Assembly (NCBI RefSeq): GCF_021083305.1
Contig: NZ_JAJFAY010000001.1
Location: 1,116,001-1,180,000, forward strand
Origin: Haladaptatus sp. DYF46
GTDB lineage: Archaea; Halobacteriota; Halobacteria; Halobacteriales; Haladaptataceae
Direction of reading: 5' to 3'
DNA length: 64,000 bases
Every line of letters begins with the position of its first letter. The first letter of the stretch is position 1. Position numbers and translations under genes: made by a program. Under the pieces are notes generated by a model. It was given only the letters and a program-made list of their open reading frames with translations. It was not told the origin of the DNA and ran no database searches. Below, piece after piece: positions 50,962 to 59,606 of the stretch.

Positions 50962-51005
50962 ACGTAGGGTGGCGACCCGAGCACGTTTATCGGTTTTGCC
51001 AGAAA

Positions 51006-52001
51006 TCAGTCGTGAAGGCACTCTTCGATGGGGGAGATCACCTCGTCGGCGACGGAATACGGGTCGGTCCGGCGCTCGAAGACGGCTTCGACCAACTCCT
51101 CGATGCCGCCGCGGGATTCGATTTCGGACGCGACGAGGCGGTTGGCGTCCTCGCGGAGGAGCGCCCGTATCTCCTCGGCGTATCTCGTTCGGGCTTTCGC
51201 GTCGAGCATGCCCGTGGTTTCGAGGACTTCGCGGTGTTCGTCGAGGACGTCGATGAACTCCGCGACTCCCTCGCCGCTCTTCGCCACCGTCTCGACGATT
51301 TTCGGTTCCCAATCGTAGTCCACGTCGTCGCCGAACTCGGGCGTCGGTTGCCCGTCGCGCATGTGGACCATCTCGGTGAGTTCCGTGACCGTCCGGTTCG
51401 CGCCGGGGAGGTCTGCCTTGTTCACCACGAACACGTCGGCGATTTCGAGGATGCCCGCCTTGAGCATCTGCACGTTGTCGCCGCTCTCGGGAGGGACCAA
51501 CACGGCGACCGTATCGGCGGTCTTCACGATGTCTATCTCGTTTTGGCCCGCGCCGACCGTCTCGACGATGATCTTGTCCTTGCCGAACGCGTCGAGGGCC
51601 TTCACGGCGTCCGACGTGGCCGTCGAGAGGCCGCCGAGACTGCCGCGTGCGCTCATCGACCGGAAGAACACGTCCATGTCGCCGACGTTGCTCGCCATGC
51701 GAATGCGGTCGCCGAGGACGGCCCCACCCGTGAAGGGGGAGGAGGGGTCGATGGCGATGACGCCGACAGTTTCGCCGCGTTCGCGGTAGTCGTTCGCCAC
51801 CTTGTCCACGAGCGTCGATTTGCCCGCGCCGGGGCTGCCCGTGATGCCGATGATCTCGGCGTCACCCGTGTGGGAGTGCAGTTCCGAGACGAGTTCCCGA
51901 TAGCCGGGGTCGCGGTTCTCGATTTTCGTGATGACTCGCGCCAGCGCCCGGTGCTTCCCGTCGAGGAGGTCGGCGAGCAAATCCGCGTGCGTCGCGCTCA
52001 T
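51006..52001 (-). CDS. meaB: Methylmalonyl-CoA mutase-associated GTPase MeaB
   Basis: A 331-residue G3E-family GTPase that loads and protects adenosylcobalamin on methylmalonyl-CoA mutase. The P-loop is GSPGAGKST (55-63); VIAIDPSSPFTGGAVLGDRI, ETVGAGQNEID and the specificity motif VVNKADLPG are visible. A C-terminal dimerisation region follows from about 250. It overlaps the B12-binding subunit gene by 4 nt; the large mutase subunit is 38 kb away in the window. Confidence 0.94.
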   Translation of the reverse strand: MSATHADLLADLLDGKHRALARVITKIENRDPGYRELVSELHSHTGDAEIIGITGSPGAGKSTLVDKVANDYRERGETVGVIAIDPSSPFTGGAVLGDRIRMASNVGDMDVFFRSMSARGSLGGLSTATSDAVKALDAFGKDKIIVETVGAGQNEIDIVKTADTVAVLVPPESGDNVQMLKAGILEIADVFVVNKADLPGANRTVTELTEMVHMRDGQPTPEFGDDVDYDWEPKIVETVAKSGEGVAEFIDVLDEHREVLETTGMLDAKARTRYAEEIRALLREDANRLVASEIESRGGIEELVEAVFERRTDPYSVADEVISPIEECLHD

Positions 52002-52414
52002 CGTTCGGGCGCGTTTTCACGGACGAACTCGATAGTCTCTTCCATCGGCGTGCCCGGACCGAACACCTCCGCGACGCCGAGTTCCTTGAGTTCGGCCTTG
52101 TCGTCGTCGGGGACGACGCCGCCGACGAGGATGAGGGTGTCATCGAACGCGTCGTACTCCTTGAGACCGTCGACGATTTTGGGAACGAGGGTGTCGTGGG
52201 CACCCGAGAGAATGGAGATTCCGAGGACGTTCACGTCCTCCTGCACGGCGGCCTGCACGATTTCGTCGGGGGCGTTGTGCAGTCCCGAGTAGATGACTTC
52301 GAATCCGGCGTCGCGGAAGGCCCGCGCGATGACGTGTGCGCCGCGGTCGTGGCCGTCGAGTCCGACCTTGGCGACGAGGCAGCGAATCGACTGCTGTTCC
52401 TGATCTGCGCTCAT
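51998..52414 (-). CDS. Methylmalonyl-CoA mutase, B12-binding small subunit
   Basis: A 138-residue cobalamin-binding domain. The base-off motif is D20-G-H22-D-R-G25, where His22 is the lower axial ligand; S-L-H-N and VGGVVPDDD are the later B12 contacts. It pairs with the large subunit encoded at 10995-12695. The ATG at 52414 (MSADQEQQ) is used; the upstream frame is basic and unlikely to be translated. It is co-translated with meaB through a 4-nt overlap. Confidence 0.95.
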   Translation of the reverse strand: MSADQEQQSIRCLVAKVGLDGHDRGAHVIARAFRDAGFEVIYSGLHNAPDEIVQAAVQEDVNVLGISILSGAHDTLVPKIVDGLKEYDAFDDTLILVGGVVPDDDKAELKELGVAEVFGPGTPMEETIEFVRENAPER

Positions 52415-52566
52415 ACACCACCCTTCCCCGCGTTCGGGTTTCACTTTAACGGAAATACATGTGAAAAACGAGTTGCGAAAAAACAAGTCCGGTTGTTATG
52501 CGCGGGCGGCGGTTCCATGCGTCGGTCGGTGGTCGATGGGGTGGCATGCGATGGTTGTGGAGTGGT

Positions 52567-53199
52567 TTACTCCTCCAACACCGATTCCTCCGCTCGATTC
52601 TTGAGGAGGCCGACGACTTTCGCCCCTACGACGAGCGCGAGGGGCCAAACGAAATCCAGCGGGTCGGAGCGGAGCGCTTCCTCGATGTTCGCTATCGCGT
52701 GGAACCCGGCGGCGTCGAGGAACACGACGATTCCGACGGCGAGGAGGACGACGATGAGCACCGATTCGGAGTCGGGGAGTGCGGATTTCGGGTCGTCCCA
52801 GAAATCGGTATCCGTGTCCGTCGTCCCCGTTTTCGTCGGATAGTTCGGACTGGACCATCCGTCGCGTCGCATCGTAGTCGCCCGAACCGCGATTCCGCTC
52901 GCGATGATTGCGACGTTCACGTACAGGTTGGAGAACACGCCCTCGCCGACGAGTTCGAGGGAGAGGCCGATAGCGCAGGAGAGACCGATTGCGAAGTGTG
53001 CGGCGAGTTCCGGACGGGACCGTGCCTCGCGGCCGGCGCTGAGCGCGAACACCATTCCGGAGACGGGGATGAGCACGCGGAGCAATTTCCGGGCCGCGTC
53101 ACTGTCGGTGAGGCCGGTGAAGGCCGCGAGGACGAGCATTCCCATGAATAGGAGGACCAACAGGGAACGGGGAGAAGGAATTCTACCGAGGGAGGACAT
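52567..53199 (-). CDS. Haloarchaeal membrane protein of unknown function
   Basis: A 210-residue protein with about six hydrophobic segments, divided by a hydrophilic Thr/Asp-rich stretch in the middle (TGTTDTDTDFWDD near 124-136). The N-terminus MSSLGRIPSPRSLL is basic. The C-terminus (LKNRAEESVLEE) is charged and cytoplasmic by the positive-inside rule. I do not recognise a family. The neighbours are the mutase genes upstream and a DUF420 protein divergent downstream. Confidence 0.7.
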   Translation of the reverse strand: MSSLGRIPSPRSLLVLLFMGMLVLAAFTGLTDSDAARKLLRVLIPVSGMVFALSAGREARSRPELAAHFAIGLSCAIGLSLELVGEGVFSNLYVNVAIIASGIAVRATTMRRDGWSSPNYPTKTGTTDTDTDFWDDPKSALPDSESVLIVVLLAVGIVVFLDAAGFHAIANIEEALRSDPLDFVWPLALVVGAKVVGLLKNRAEESVLEE

Positions 53200-53320
53200 T
53201 GCTATTCGATGATATTACACGCGGTGCAATAATTCCATCGGAGAGAGAAAATCGCGTCCCAATCCCACGAGATGAGAACGAAGCGAAGCCACCTTACCCC
53301 GGCAGTCCCAATCGCCCGTC

Positions 53321-53908
53321 ATGGCTACGGCGAACGCGCGACAACGTGCGCGGGAGAGTCCGGCGAAAGTGACGGCAGTCCTCTCGGTTATCGGATACGT
53401 ACTCGTCCTCGGGACGTTCGCGGGCATCCTGCCGATTTACCCATCCATCGGGCGGGAAACCATCAACGTGCTCTCCGACGCGATCGCGGTCGTGAACACC
53501 GTCGCAACCGTCTCACTCGCGCTCGGTTGGTACTGGATTCGCAACGGGGAGGTCGAGAAACACCGCGCCGCGATGATAACCTCGTTCTGTCTCATCCTCG
53601 TCTTCCTCGCGCTCTACCTCACGAAGGTCGGCGGGAGCGGCGGCGAGAAACACATCCTCGTGGAGGGAATCGTTTACTACGCCTATCTCATCATGCTCGC
53701 GATTCACATCGTTCTCTCGGTCGTCTCCGTCCCGGTCGTGCTGTACGCCCTCGTTCTCGGACTCACCCATACGCCCGCCGAACTCCGCGAGACGGCACAC
53801 GCGAAGGTCGGCAGAATCGCGGCCTCGGCGTGGATTCTCTCGCTCTCGCTCGGCGTCGTCACGTACGTCATGCTCAATCACATCTACGGCTGGACCATTC
53901 CGGCGTAA
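53321..53908 (+). CDS. DUF420 family membrane protein
   Basis: A 195-residue protein with about five membrane helices. GYVLVLGTFAGILP and LALGWYWIRNGEVEKHRAAM with MITSFCLILVFLALYLTKV are the conserved DUF420 blocks, including the His-Arg of HRAAM. DUF420 proteins are found near heme-copper oxidase genes (CtaM is a relative) and help oxidase assembly; that role fits the genes 5-8 kb downstream. It ends HIYGWTIPA. Confidence 0.88.
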   Translation: MATANARQRARESPAKVTAVLSVIGYVLVLGTFAGILPIYPSIGRETINVLSDAIAVVNTVATVSLALGWYWIRNGEVEKHRAAMITSFCLILVFLALYLTKVGGSGGEKHILVEGIVYYAYLIMLAIHIVLSVVSVPVVLYALVLGLTHTPAELRETAHAKVGRIAASAWILSLSLGVVTYVMLNHIYGWTIPA

Positions 53909-54042
53909 CGCTCACGCCACGTTTTTATCGAGCCTTCTTTCGGAGGAAACAGTGAGGTTACTGACGAGTGTACTCGAATCCGATGGATGACGAGGACGCA
54001 GTTGAGGACGACGGGGAAGCACAGGCGCGGGCCATCCTCGAC

Positions 54043-54543
54043 CTAATTTCGCTCCAGTTCTCGGCTTCGCCCGTCGAAGCGCGAAGTGAACTCCTCCGTT
54101 CCGAGGAGCGTTTCGAGTCGGCGTTCGAACTCCGACTCGGAGACCTTCCCGGCGGCGTACTTCCGTTTCAGTATCTCCACGGCGTCGTCCTGCTCGTCGT
54201 GGTTCCCGGACGATACGGACGTCGAGGACGACGAGACCGACGAGTCGGGATACGCCCTCGCCGACTCCACGTTTCCGATGAGCGAGAGGTACACCGGCCA
54301 CAGGACGGCGACGGTCAACAGCAGGGCACCCAAACTTATCGACATGAGGAACGGGAAAAAGAGGAAAATCCCGAACAGTCCGGTGTTGTTCAGGCTGGCG
54401 AAGGCAATACCGAAGAAGAACATGCTAAGCGACCCGGACCCAATCGAGAGGAGCAAGCGCCCGAGCGCGCCGTCCGGCGTGTAGTGTTCGACGAGTCGAT
54501 GCCAGCGGCGTAACTTCGACTCCGGGGAGGGACGATTGACCAT
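54043..54543 (-). CDS. SHOCT-domain membrane protein
   Basis: A 166-residue protein. Two membrane helices (about 28-55 and 57-90) follow a basic start; a Ser-rich linker leads to the SHOCT-type C-terminal domain (DDAVEILKRKYAAGKVSESE then FERRLETLLG). SHOCT domains are short oligomerisation or binding modules; function unknown. A TATA-like GAATATTAG is 22-31 nt upstream of the ATG at 54543. Haloarchaea carry many such paralogues. Confidence 0.8.
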   Translation of the reverse strand: MVNRPSPESKLRRWHRLVEHYTPDGALGRLLLSIGSGSLSMFFFGIAFASLNNTGLFGIFLFFPFLMSISLGALLLTVAVLWPVYLSLIGNVESARAYPDSSVSSSSTSVSSGNHDEQDDAVEILKRKYAAGKVSESEFERRLETLLGTEEFTSRFDGRSRELERN

Positions 54544-54607
54544 ACCGCGGGTTCTTTCCGGTCGCTAATATTCGTTGTGGTCGTGTAGAATAGATAATAC
54601 GATACGC

Positions 54608-55369
54608 TCAATCCGTCTCGGGAATCGCGTACGCCCCGGCGAGGAAGAACGCCACCGCGAGCACCGCGAGAACCACCAAGTCGCCGCCGCTCGACCCCCC
54701 GGAGTAGGTGAGTATCCGCACACCGCGTGCGAAGTAGGTGAGCGGCGAGAGGTTCATCACCGGTTGGAACCACGACGGCAGGAGGTCCGGCGTGACGAAC
54801 GTGTCCGAGAGGAAGAGGAGCGGCAGGGCGATGGCGTTGCTGGCGGCGATGACGCCGTCCGCCGATCCGGCGAAGCTACCGAGGAGCGCCCCGAGACCGC
54901 AGAACAACCCGACGGCGAGCGCGATGAACACCGCGACGAGGGGCAACGCGCCGAACGAGACGCCCGCGTTCGTCACCAGCGCCATGAGCGCGAGGATGAT
55001 GATGCCCGCCAACCCGATGATGACGACGTTGACGAGCGTGTGCGCGAGCAACCACTCGGCGCGGGTGAGCGGCGTCGTCGCCAGTTTCTCGAAGCGGTTG
55101 GACTCGCGGTGACGGGACACCGAACTCCCCACGCGCGACAGCGGCGTGAACAGCACGACGACGGCGAGGTAGCCCGGCAGATAATACGCCGCCGGTTTCG
55201 AGAACAGGCCGCCCGAACCACCGGACCCCGGGTTCGTCTGCACCAACACCGCGAAGATGAGGATGAGGATGACCGGGAAGAAGAACGTGAAGAAGACCGC
55301 CGTGCGGCGGCGGAGGAACGACCGCCACGCCGCACCGGCCTCCGAACGAACGCGACCGACCGTCGTCAT
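54608..55369 (-). CDS. ABC-2 type transporter permease
   Basis: A 253-residue protein with six membrane helices and the ABC-2 hallmark KLATTPLTRAEWLLAHTLVN. A basic cytoplasmic N-terminus (GRVRSEAGAAWRSFLRRRTA) precedes helix 1. It overlaps the ATPase gene by 4 nt. In many haloarchaea such a pair sits in the cox neighbourhood; a role in heme, copper or another cofactor export for oxidase assembly is possible but unproven. Confidence 0.87.
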   Translation of the reverse strand: MTTVGRVRSEAGAAWRSFLRRRTAVFFTFFFPVILILIFAVLVQTNPGSGGSGGLFSKPAAYYLPGYLAVVVLFTPLSRVGSSVSRHRESNRFEKLATTPLTRAEWLLAHTLVNVVIIGLAGIIILALMALVTNAGVSFGALPLVAVFIALAVGLFCGLGALLGSFAGSADGVIAASNAIALPLLFLSDTFVTPDLLPSWFQPVMNLSPLTYFARGVRILTYSGGSSGGDLVVLAVLAVAFFLAGAYAIPETD

Positions 55370-56304
55370 CGGTCACCCCCGGCGATTGCGGCCTCGCCGG
55401 CACGTCGCGTCGTCTCGGGTCCGATCGATGCCCCCGTCAGTCGGAGGTACACGTCCTCCAAGTCGGGTTCGGTCCACGTCAGCGCCTCGTACTCCACGCC
55501 GCGCGAGTTCAAATCCGCGACGACGTCACCGATGTCGGCAGGCGTCACGCCGTCGAAGACCAATCCGGAGTCGGTTTCCTCGACGGTGTAGCCCATCTCG
55601 ACGGAGGCGCGAGGCGTCGCCGTCTCCACGACGAGGCGACTCTCGCCTCCGTGTTCGCCGATGAGCGCGTCGGGCGTCCCGACGGCGACGATTTTTCCGT
55701 CGGCGAGGAGGCCGACTCGGTCGGCCAGTCGCTCTGCCTCGGCCATGTAGTGGGTCGTCAGAAACACCGTCGTTCCGCCCGCCGCGAGGTCCTCGACGAG
55801 CGACCAGAGCGCGCGGCGTCCCGCCGGGTCGATTCCCGTCGTCGGTTCGTCCAGAAACAGGATATCGGGGTCGTTGACCAGCGTCGCGGCCACGCACACG
55901 CGGCGTTGCTGTCCCCCCGAGAGGTTCTCGTACCACGTATCGCCGGTATCGGAAAGCCCCACGTCCGCGAGCGCCTCGTCCGGGTCGCATGCACCGTCGT
56001 ACAATCCAGCGTAGTACGCGACGAGTTCCCGCGCCGAGAGGCGGGCCGGCGGGTCGAACGACTGCGGGAGCAGACCGACCCGTGATTTGTCCACGGTACC
56101 GGGCGGAACACCGAGGACGGAGACGGTCCCGCCGCCGGGAGTCGTCGTCCCGGTCAGTGACCGGATGAGTGTTGTCTTGCCCGCACCGTTCGGCCCGATG
56201 AGCGCGAACACCTCGCCCGCGCCGACCGAGAGTGAGACGCCGTCCAATGCGACGGTATCGCCGTACTCCTTCCGAACGTTATCGGCGACGAGTGCGTCGG
56301 ACAT
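55366..56304 (-). CDS. ABC-2 type transporter ATPase
   Basis: A 312-residue ATPase. Walker A GPNGAGKTT is at 37-45, the signature is LSGGQQRR and Walker B FLDEPTTGIDP. A ~95-residue C-terminal regulatory region follows. A TATA-like element CTCTTACCTAGG lies 20-31 nt before the ATG at 56304. It powers the permease encoded next to it. The substrate is not evident. Confidence 0.9.
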   Translation of the reverse strand: MSDALVADNVRKEYGDTVALDGVSLSVGAGEVFALIGPNGAGKTTLIRSLTGTTTPGGGTVSVLGVPPGTVDKSRVGLLPQSFDPPARLSARELVAYYAGLYDGACDPDEALADVGLSDTGDTWYENLSGGQQRRVCVAATLVNDPDILFLDEPTTGIDPAGRRALWSLVEDLAAGGTTVFLTTHYMAEAERLADRVGLLADGKIVAVGTPDALIGEHGGESRLVVETATPRASVEMGYTVEETDSGLVFDGVTPADIGDVVADLNSRGVEYEALTWTEPDLEDVYLRLTGASIGPETTRRAGEAAIAGGDR

Positions 56305-56448
56305 GCCAGAAACTTCTCGCCGTGCCTAGGTAAGAGGTTCGATTCGAGCATCAAGCGGTACGTCGTACGACGTTATATCGGAGCGGGAGATGGCTGGCTG
56401 AAGATAGTTCCGTCGGGAGAATTTTCTCCCTTTCATCGGTCCGCCGAG

Positions 56449-57410
56449 TCAGTTCGTCGAGCCTTCCAGCGTTGCTTCCATCGCCCGCAGACGCTCGATA
56501 CGTTTTTCGGTCGGCGGATGCGATATCGGCGTTCGGAGTCCGAGTTGGGTCGAGAGAGGAACGACCGAAAGCGCGGCCGCGCCGTCGAGTTCCCGTAAAT
56601 CCTCGGTCGGCGTCCCTTCGATTTCCGCTTCCAGCGTCTTGAGCGCCCTCGCCAGTTCCGCGGCGTTGCCGGTGATTCGAACCGCGCCGCGGTCCGCCGC
56701 GTACTCCCGATAGCGACCGATGATGTGCGAGAGCAGGGCGCTTGCGAGCCAGAACAGGCCCGAAACGACGAAGAACGGGAGCGACAACAGGACCAGAAAG
56801 AGAGTGACCACTCCGGCCCGAAGGGACTGTTTCGCCACGTCCACGAACGCTCGAACGAGGTGGAGGGAGAACGACGCGATAAACAGGGAAATCGTCGGCA
56901 AGAGCGATGCGACGGACATCACGGCCACGTCTCGATGCTTGATGTGAGCGAGTTCGTGTGCCAACACCGCTTCGACTTCGTCGCGGTCCAGCACGTCGAG
57001 CAGTCCGGTCGTGACCACGATGGTCGAATTCGACGGGGAACGTCCGACGGTGAACGCGTTCGGAACGTCGGTGTGAGAAACCGCGATATCGGGGGCTTCG
57101 ATGTCCGCTTGCCGCGCGAGTCTGGAGGCGATGGCGTGCAGCCCGGCCGCTTCGTCCGTTCCGACGCGGCGGGCACCGACCGACCAAAGGGTCGCCCGTT
57201 TTCCGACGAGATACAGGAATCCGAGGAGACCGGGCGTTCCGAGGGCGACCACCGCCAGTCCGACGGGACGTTTCGCGGCGTCGCTATAGTCGGCATCGCG
57301 AGGGAGAACAGGAAGAAAAGCGCCACGGTAAACGCGAACGGCAACAACGCGGCGAGACAGAGCGCGAGCGCCATCCGCAGTTGGAGGTTTCTGTCGGGTT
57401 TCCAATCCAT
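56449..57410 (-). CDS. htpX: M48 family (HtpX-like) zinc protease with an apparent frameshift
   Basis: The catalytic part is intact in one frame: the HELAHIKHRD zinc motif (encoded around 56935-56958), GRYREYAADRGAV with the third ligand region, and four membrane helices. The expected N-terminus lies in a different frame: from an ATG at 57410 it reads MDWKPDRNLQLRMALALCLA with a good first helix, and would join the catalytic frame near 57285-57325 (DYSDAAKRPVGLAVVALG begins the joined frame). The alternative in-frame start (57405) gives an Arg-rich, non-membrane sequence. Either a single-base indel or a sequencing error is likely; real loss of the gene is the alternative. Confidence 0.8.
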
Positions 57411-57456
57411 TCGTCGGAGAATACTCGGAGGGATGGCATGAGCTTTGCCGTCTTTA

Positions 57457-58119
57457 TCACCGAATCGTCGGCCGCCAGTACAACAGCGCGACGGTGACGA
57501 CGAAAACGACGGTGGAGATGTCGTAGGACCCGGACGAAACCGTGGCGGCAAGCCCCGACCCCGCGCCCGCGACGCCGGTGACGAGCGACGCCACGATGGG
57601 CCACGAACAGCTCACACACGAGAACAGGCCGAGGAGGCCGGAGATTGCGGACCCCGCCGCATCGAGGATGGTCGCGTAGACGAGGTACGCGAGCGCCAGA
57701 TAGCCGACCAGCTTGAACGGCATGAGCGACACCCGAACGAGGCCGTTGTGAAAGAGGAGCGCCGGCCCCCATCCGGGCGGAAGCCACGCGATTCGGAGGC
57801 CGCTCGCGGGCATGCCGGGCATCGAGTGGGCGGGACCGAACAGGCCGCCGAAGTAGGCGACCAGCAGGAAGTATCCCGACGCGAGAACGAGTCCGATCAG
57901 CCTATCGCGGTCGTTCCGGGCGATGGGCTTCGTCTTCACCACCGCGAGGAGGGCGACGTTTATCCAGATGAACGGATACAACAGGTAGCGCAGTTCGCCG
58001 CCTGAGTAGTTCGAGATGGCGAAGTAAAGCAACAGCGCGAACAGTTCCGCGTTCAGCACGACGGCTCCCCACAGCAGCGATTCGCCGGTCGGTCGGTATC
58101 GTGCGAAACCGGTGCTCAT
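57457..58119 (-). CDS. Haloarchaeal membrane protein of the cox neighbourhood (DUF7546-like)
   Basis: A 220-residue protein with about seven hydrophobic segments. A cysteine pair C-V-S-C near 172-175 in a Gly-rich helix (GLFSCVSCSWPIVAS) could bind copper or heme. The ATG at 58119 overlaps the stop of the heme synthase fusion by 4 nt (ATGA), so the two are co-translated. I recall such a partner (DUF7546) next to haloarchaeal ctaB; the name is tentative. It may help oxidase or heme assembly. Confidence 0.72.
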   Translation of the reverse strand: MSTGFARYRPTGESLLWGAVVLNAELFALLLYFAISNYSGGELRYLLYPFIWINVALLAVVKTKPIARNDRDRLIGLVLASGYFLLVAYFGGLFGPAHSMPGMPASGLRIAWLPPGWGPALLFHNGLVRVSLMPFKLVGYLALAYLVYATILDAAGSAISGLLGLFSCVSCSWPIVASLVTGVAGAGSGLAATVSSGSYDISTVVFVVTVALLYWRPTIR

Positions 58120-59504
58120 AGTACGAGTGCGTCGACGACGATGGCGACGAGGAGCGCGCCGAGGTAGGCGTTCGACGCGTGGAACGAGCGGAACGCCGCC
58201 GCGTCGTCGCGTTCGTGGTGCAATTTCACGACGGTCACGAGGAAGACCGCACCGAAGACGACGGTCGTGACGGCATACAGCCATCCGAGGGTCGTCACCG
58301 TGGCGAGCGCGCCCGCCGCGAGGAGCGTCGCGCCGAGCCAGAGCAGGATGTGTTTGCGGGTTTCGGCCTCGCCGCGGACGACGGGCATCATCGGGAACCC
58401 GCCGCGTGCGTAGTCGTCCTTGTACGCCAGCGCGAGGTTGTAGAAGTGGGCGGGCGTCCACAGGAAGATGACCCCGGCCAACACCAACGCGGGCAGGCCG
58501 ACGCCGTCCGTCACGGCGGCCCACCCGATGAGCGCCGGAAGCGACCCCGCCAAGCCGCCGATGACGGTGTTCTGTACCGTGTTCGGCTTCAGGATGAGCG
58601 TGTAAATCACGCTGTAGAACACGATGGCGAACAGGCCGAACACGGCGACGAGCAGGTTCACCGAGAGGAAGACGGCCAGCGACGCGACGGCCAACAGGAC
58701 GCCGAAGGCGATGGCGTTCCGGACGGGAATCTGTGCCGTCGCGGCCGGGCGGTCCGCGGTGCGGTTCATCCGCTGATCCACGTCGCGTTCGAGGACGTGA
58801 TTGAACGTCCCGCTCGCGCCGATGGAGAGGACACCGCCCGTGAGCGTCGCGACGACGGTTCCGACTTGGAGATTCGGTCCCGCCGCGAGCGCCATTCCGG
58901 CGGAAGCGACGAGACAGAGCAACCACATCAGCCGCGGCTTCATCAGACGGAAGTAGGCGTAGGCCGTCGCGCGGAGTCCCGAGAGGTCCCCGGTCGTTCC
59001 CGGCGTGTCGGCCGGTTCCGGGTCGGTGAAGCTCATGCCGACCGGACCGCTGCTCGCTTCGGGTTCGAGCGTCCATGCGAGGGCGAGGACGACGCCGACG
59101 AAGATGGCCATCCCGACGACGAGGTGGACGGCGGCGAACGAGGTCGTCGTCGCCGTCGTCGCCGCATACGCACCCAACACGACCTGCACCGGATAGAGGA
59201 CGGCGGCGAAGCCGACGGCGGCCTTCACGCGTGGTCGTAAATCCCCGAGGAGCGCCAATGCAGCCGTCGCAAGCAAACACAGGCCGACGACGAGTGCGAC
59301 GGCGCGGTGGGTCCACGCGATGAGGAGTTTCGGGTCGGTGAGCGGAACGAGCCAATGGCCGTTGCAGGCGGGCCACGTCGAACACGCCGACGCGGCGTTG
59401 ACGAGCGACGTCGTCGCACCGACGACGACCAGCAGGTACACGCCGACTGCTGTCGCCGTCAGTGTCCGTTCGAACAGTCCGGATGAGGAATCCTGCAATG
59501 CCAC
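58116..59504 (-). CDS. ctaB: Fused heme A synthase-like (CtaA half) and heme O synthase (CtaB)
   Basis: A 462-residue membrane fusion protein. The N-terminal ~150 residues look like one half of CtaA: four helices with CSTWPACNGHW and TWTHRAVALVV-like HR motif (IAWTHRAVALVV). The C-terminal ~290 residues are CtaB: NHVLERDVDQRMNRTADRP contains the N-x3-D-x-x-x-D farnesyl-diphosphate-binding motif and YTLILKPNTVQNTVIGG follows. It attaches the hydroxyethylfarnesyl tail to heme B. The fusion is known in haloarchaea. The GTG at 59504 is supported by a TATA-like box at about -30. Confidence 0.93.
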   Translation of the reverse strand: MALQDSSSGLFERTLTATAVGVYLLVVVGATTSLVNAASACSTWPACNGHWLVPLTDPKLLIAWTHRAVALVVGLCLLATAALALLGDLRPRVKAAVGFAAVLYPVQVVLGAYAATTATTTSFAAVHLVVGMAIFVGVVLALAWTLEPEASSGPVGMSFTDPEPADTPGTTGDLSGLRATAYAYFRLMKPRLMWLLCLVASAGMALAAGPNLQVGTVVATLTGGVLSIGASGTFNHVLERDVDQRMNRTADRPAATAQIPVRNAIAFGVLLAVASLAVFLSVNLLVAVFGLFAIVFYSVIYTLILKPNTVQNTVIGGLAGSLPALIGWAAVTDGVGLPALVLAGVIFLWTPAHFYNLALAYKDDYARGGFPMMPVVRGEAETRKHILLWLGATLLAAGALATVTTLGWLYAVTTVVFGAVFLVTVVKLHHERDDAAAFRSFHASNAYLGALLVAIVVDALVL

Positions 59505-59531
59505 CGTTGTTTGACGATTTGAATCCCCGCG

Positions 59532-59539
59532 TACTTAGG
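59532..59539 (-). promoter_or_regulatory. TATA-like element of the ctaB fusion gene
   Basis: CCTAAGTA on the minus strand lies 28-35 nt before the GTG at 59504. It supports the GTG start and a leaderless transcript. Confidence 0.45.
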
Positions 59540-59572
59540 CCATCCGACTTTCGGTGACGACGAAGACAGCAC

Positions 59573-59581
59573 ATATTTATG
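59573..59581 (+). promoter_or_regulatory. TATA-like element of coxB
   Basis: ATATTTATG lies 26-34 nt before the coxB ATG at 59607, in line with a very short or absent leader. Confidence 0.5.
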
Positions 59582-59606
59582 GGTCTCTTCCGAAGCCTAG
59601 GTCAAT

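Noticed and set aside
53270..53300. GAACGAAGCGAAGCC as a copy of the intergenic element at 62.8 kb.
   Set aside because: Only about a dozen matching bases and no hairpin or flanking phrases; chance similarity is likely in GC-rich DNA.
57457..59574. A 705-codon frame covering both the CxxC membrane protein and the heme synthase fusion.
   Set aside because: Only its last 220 codons, from the ATG at 58119, look like protein; the rest is the Arg-rich shadow of the heme synthase frame.
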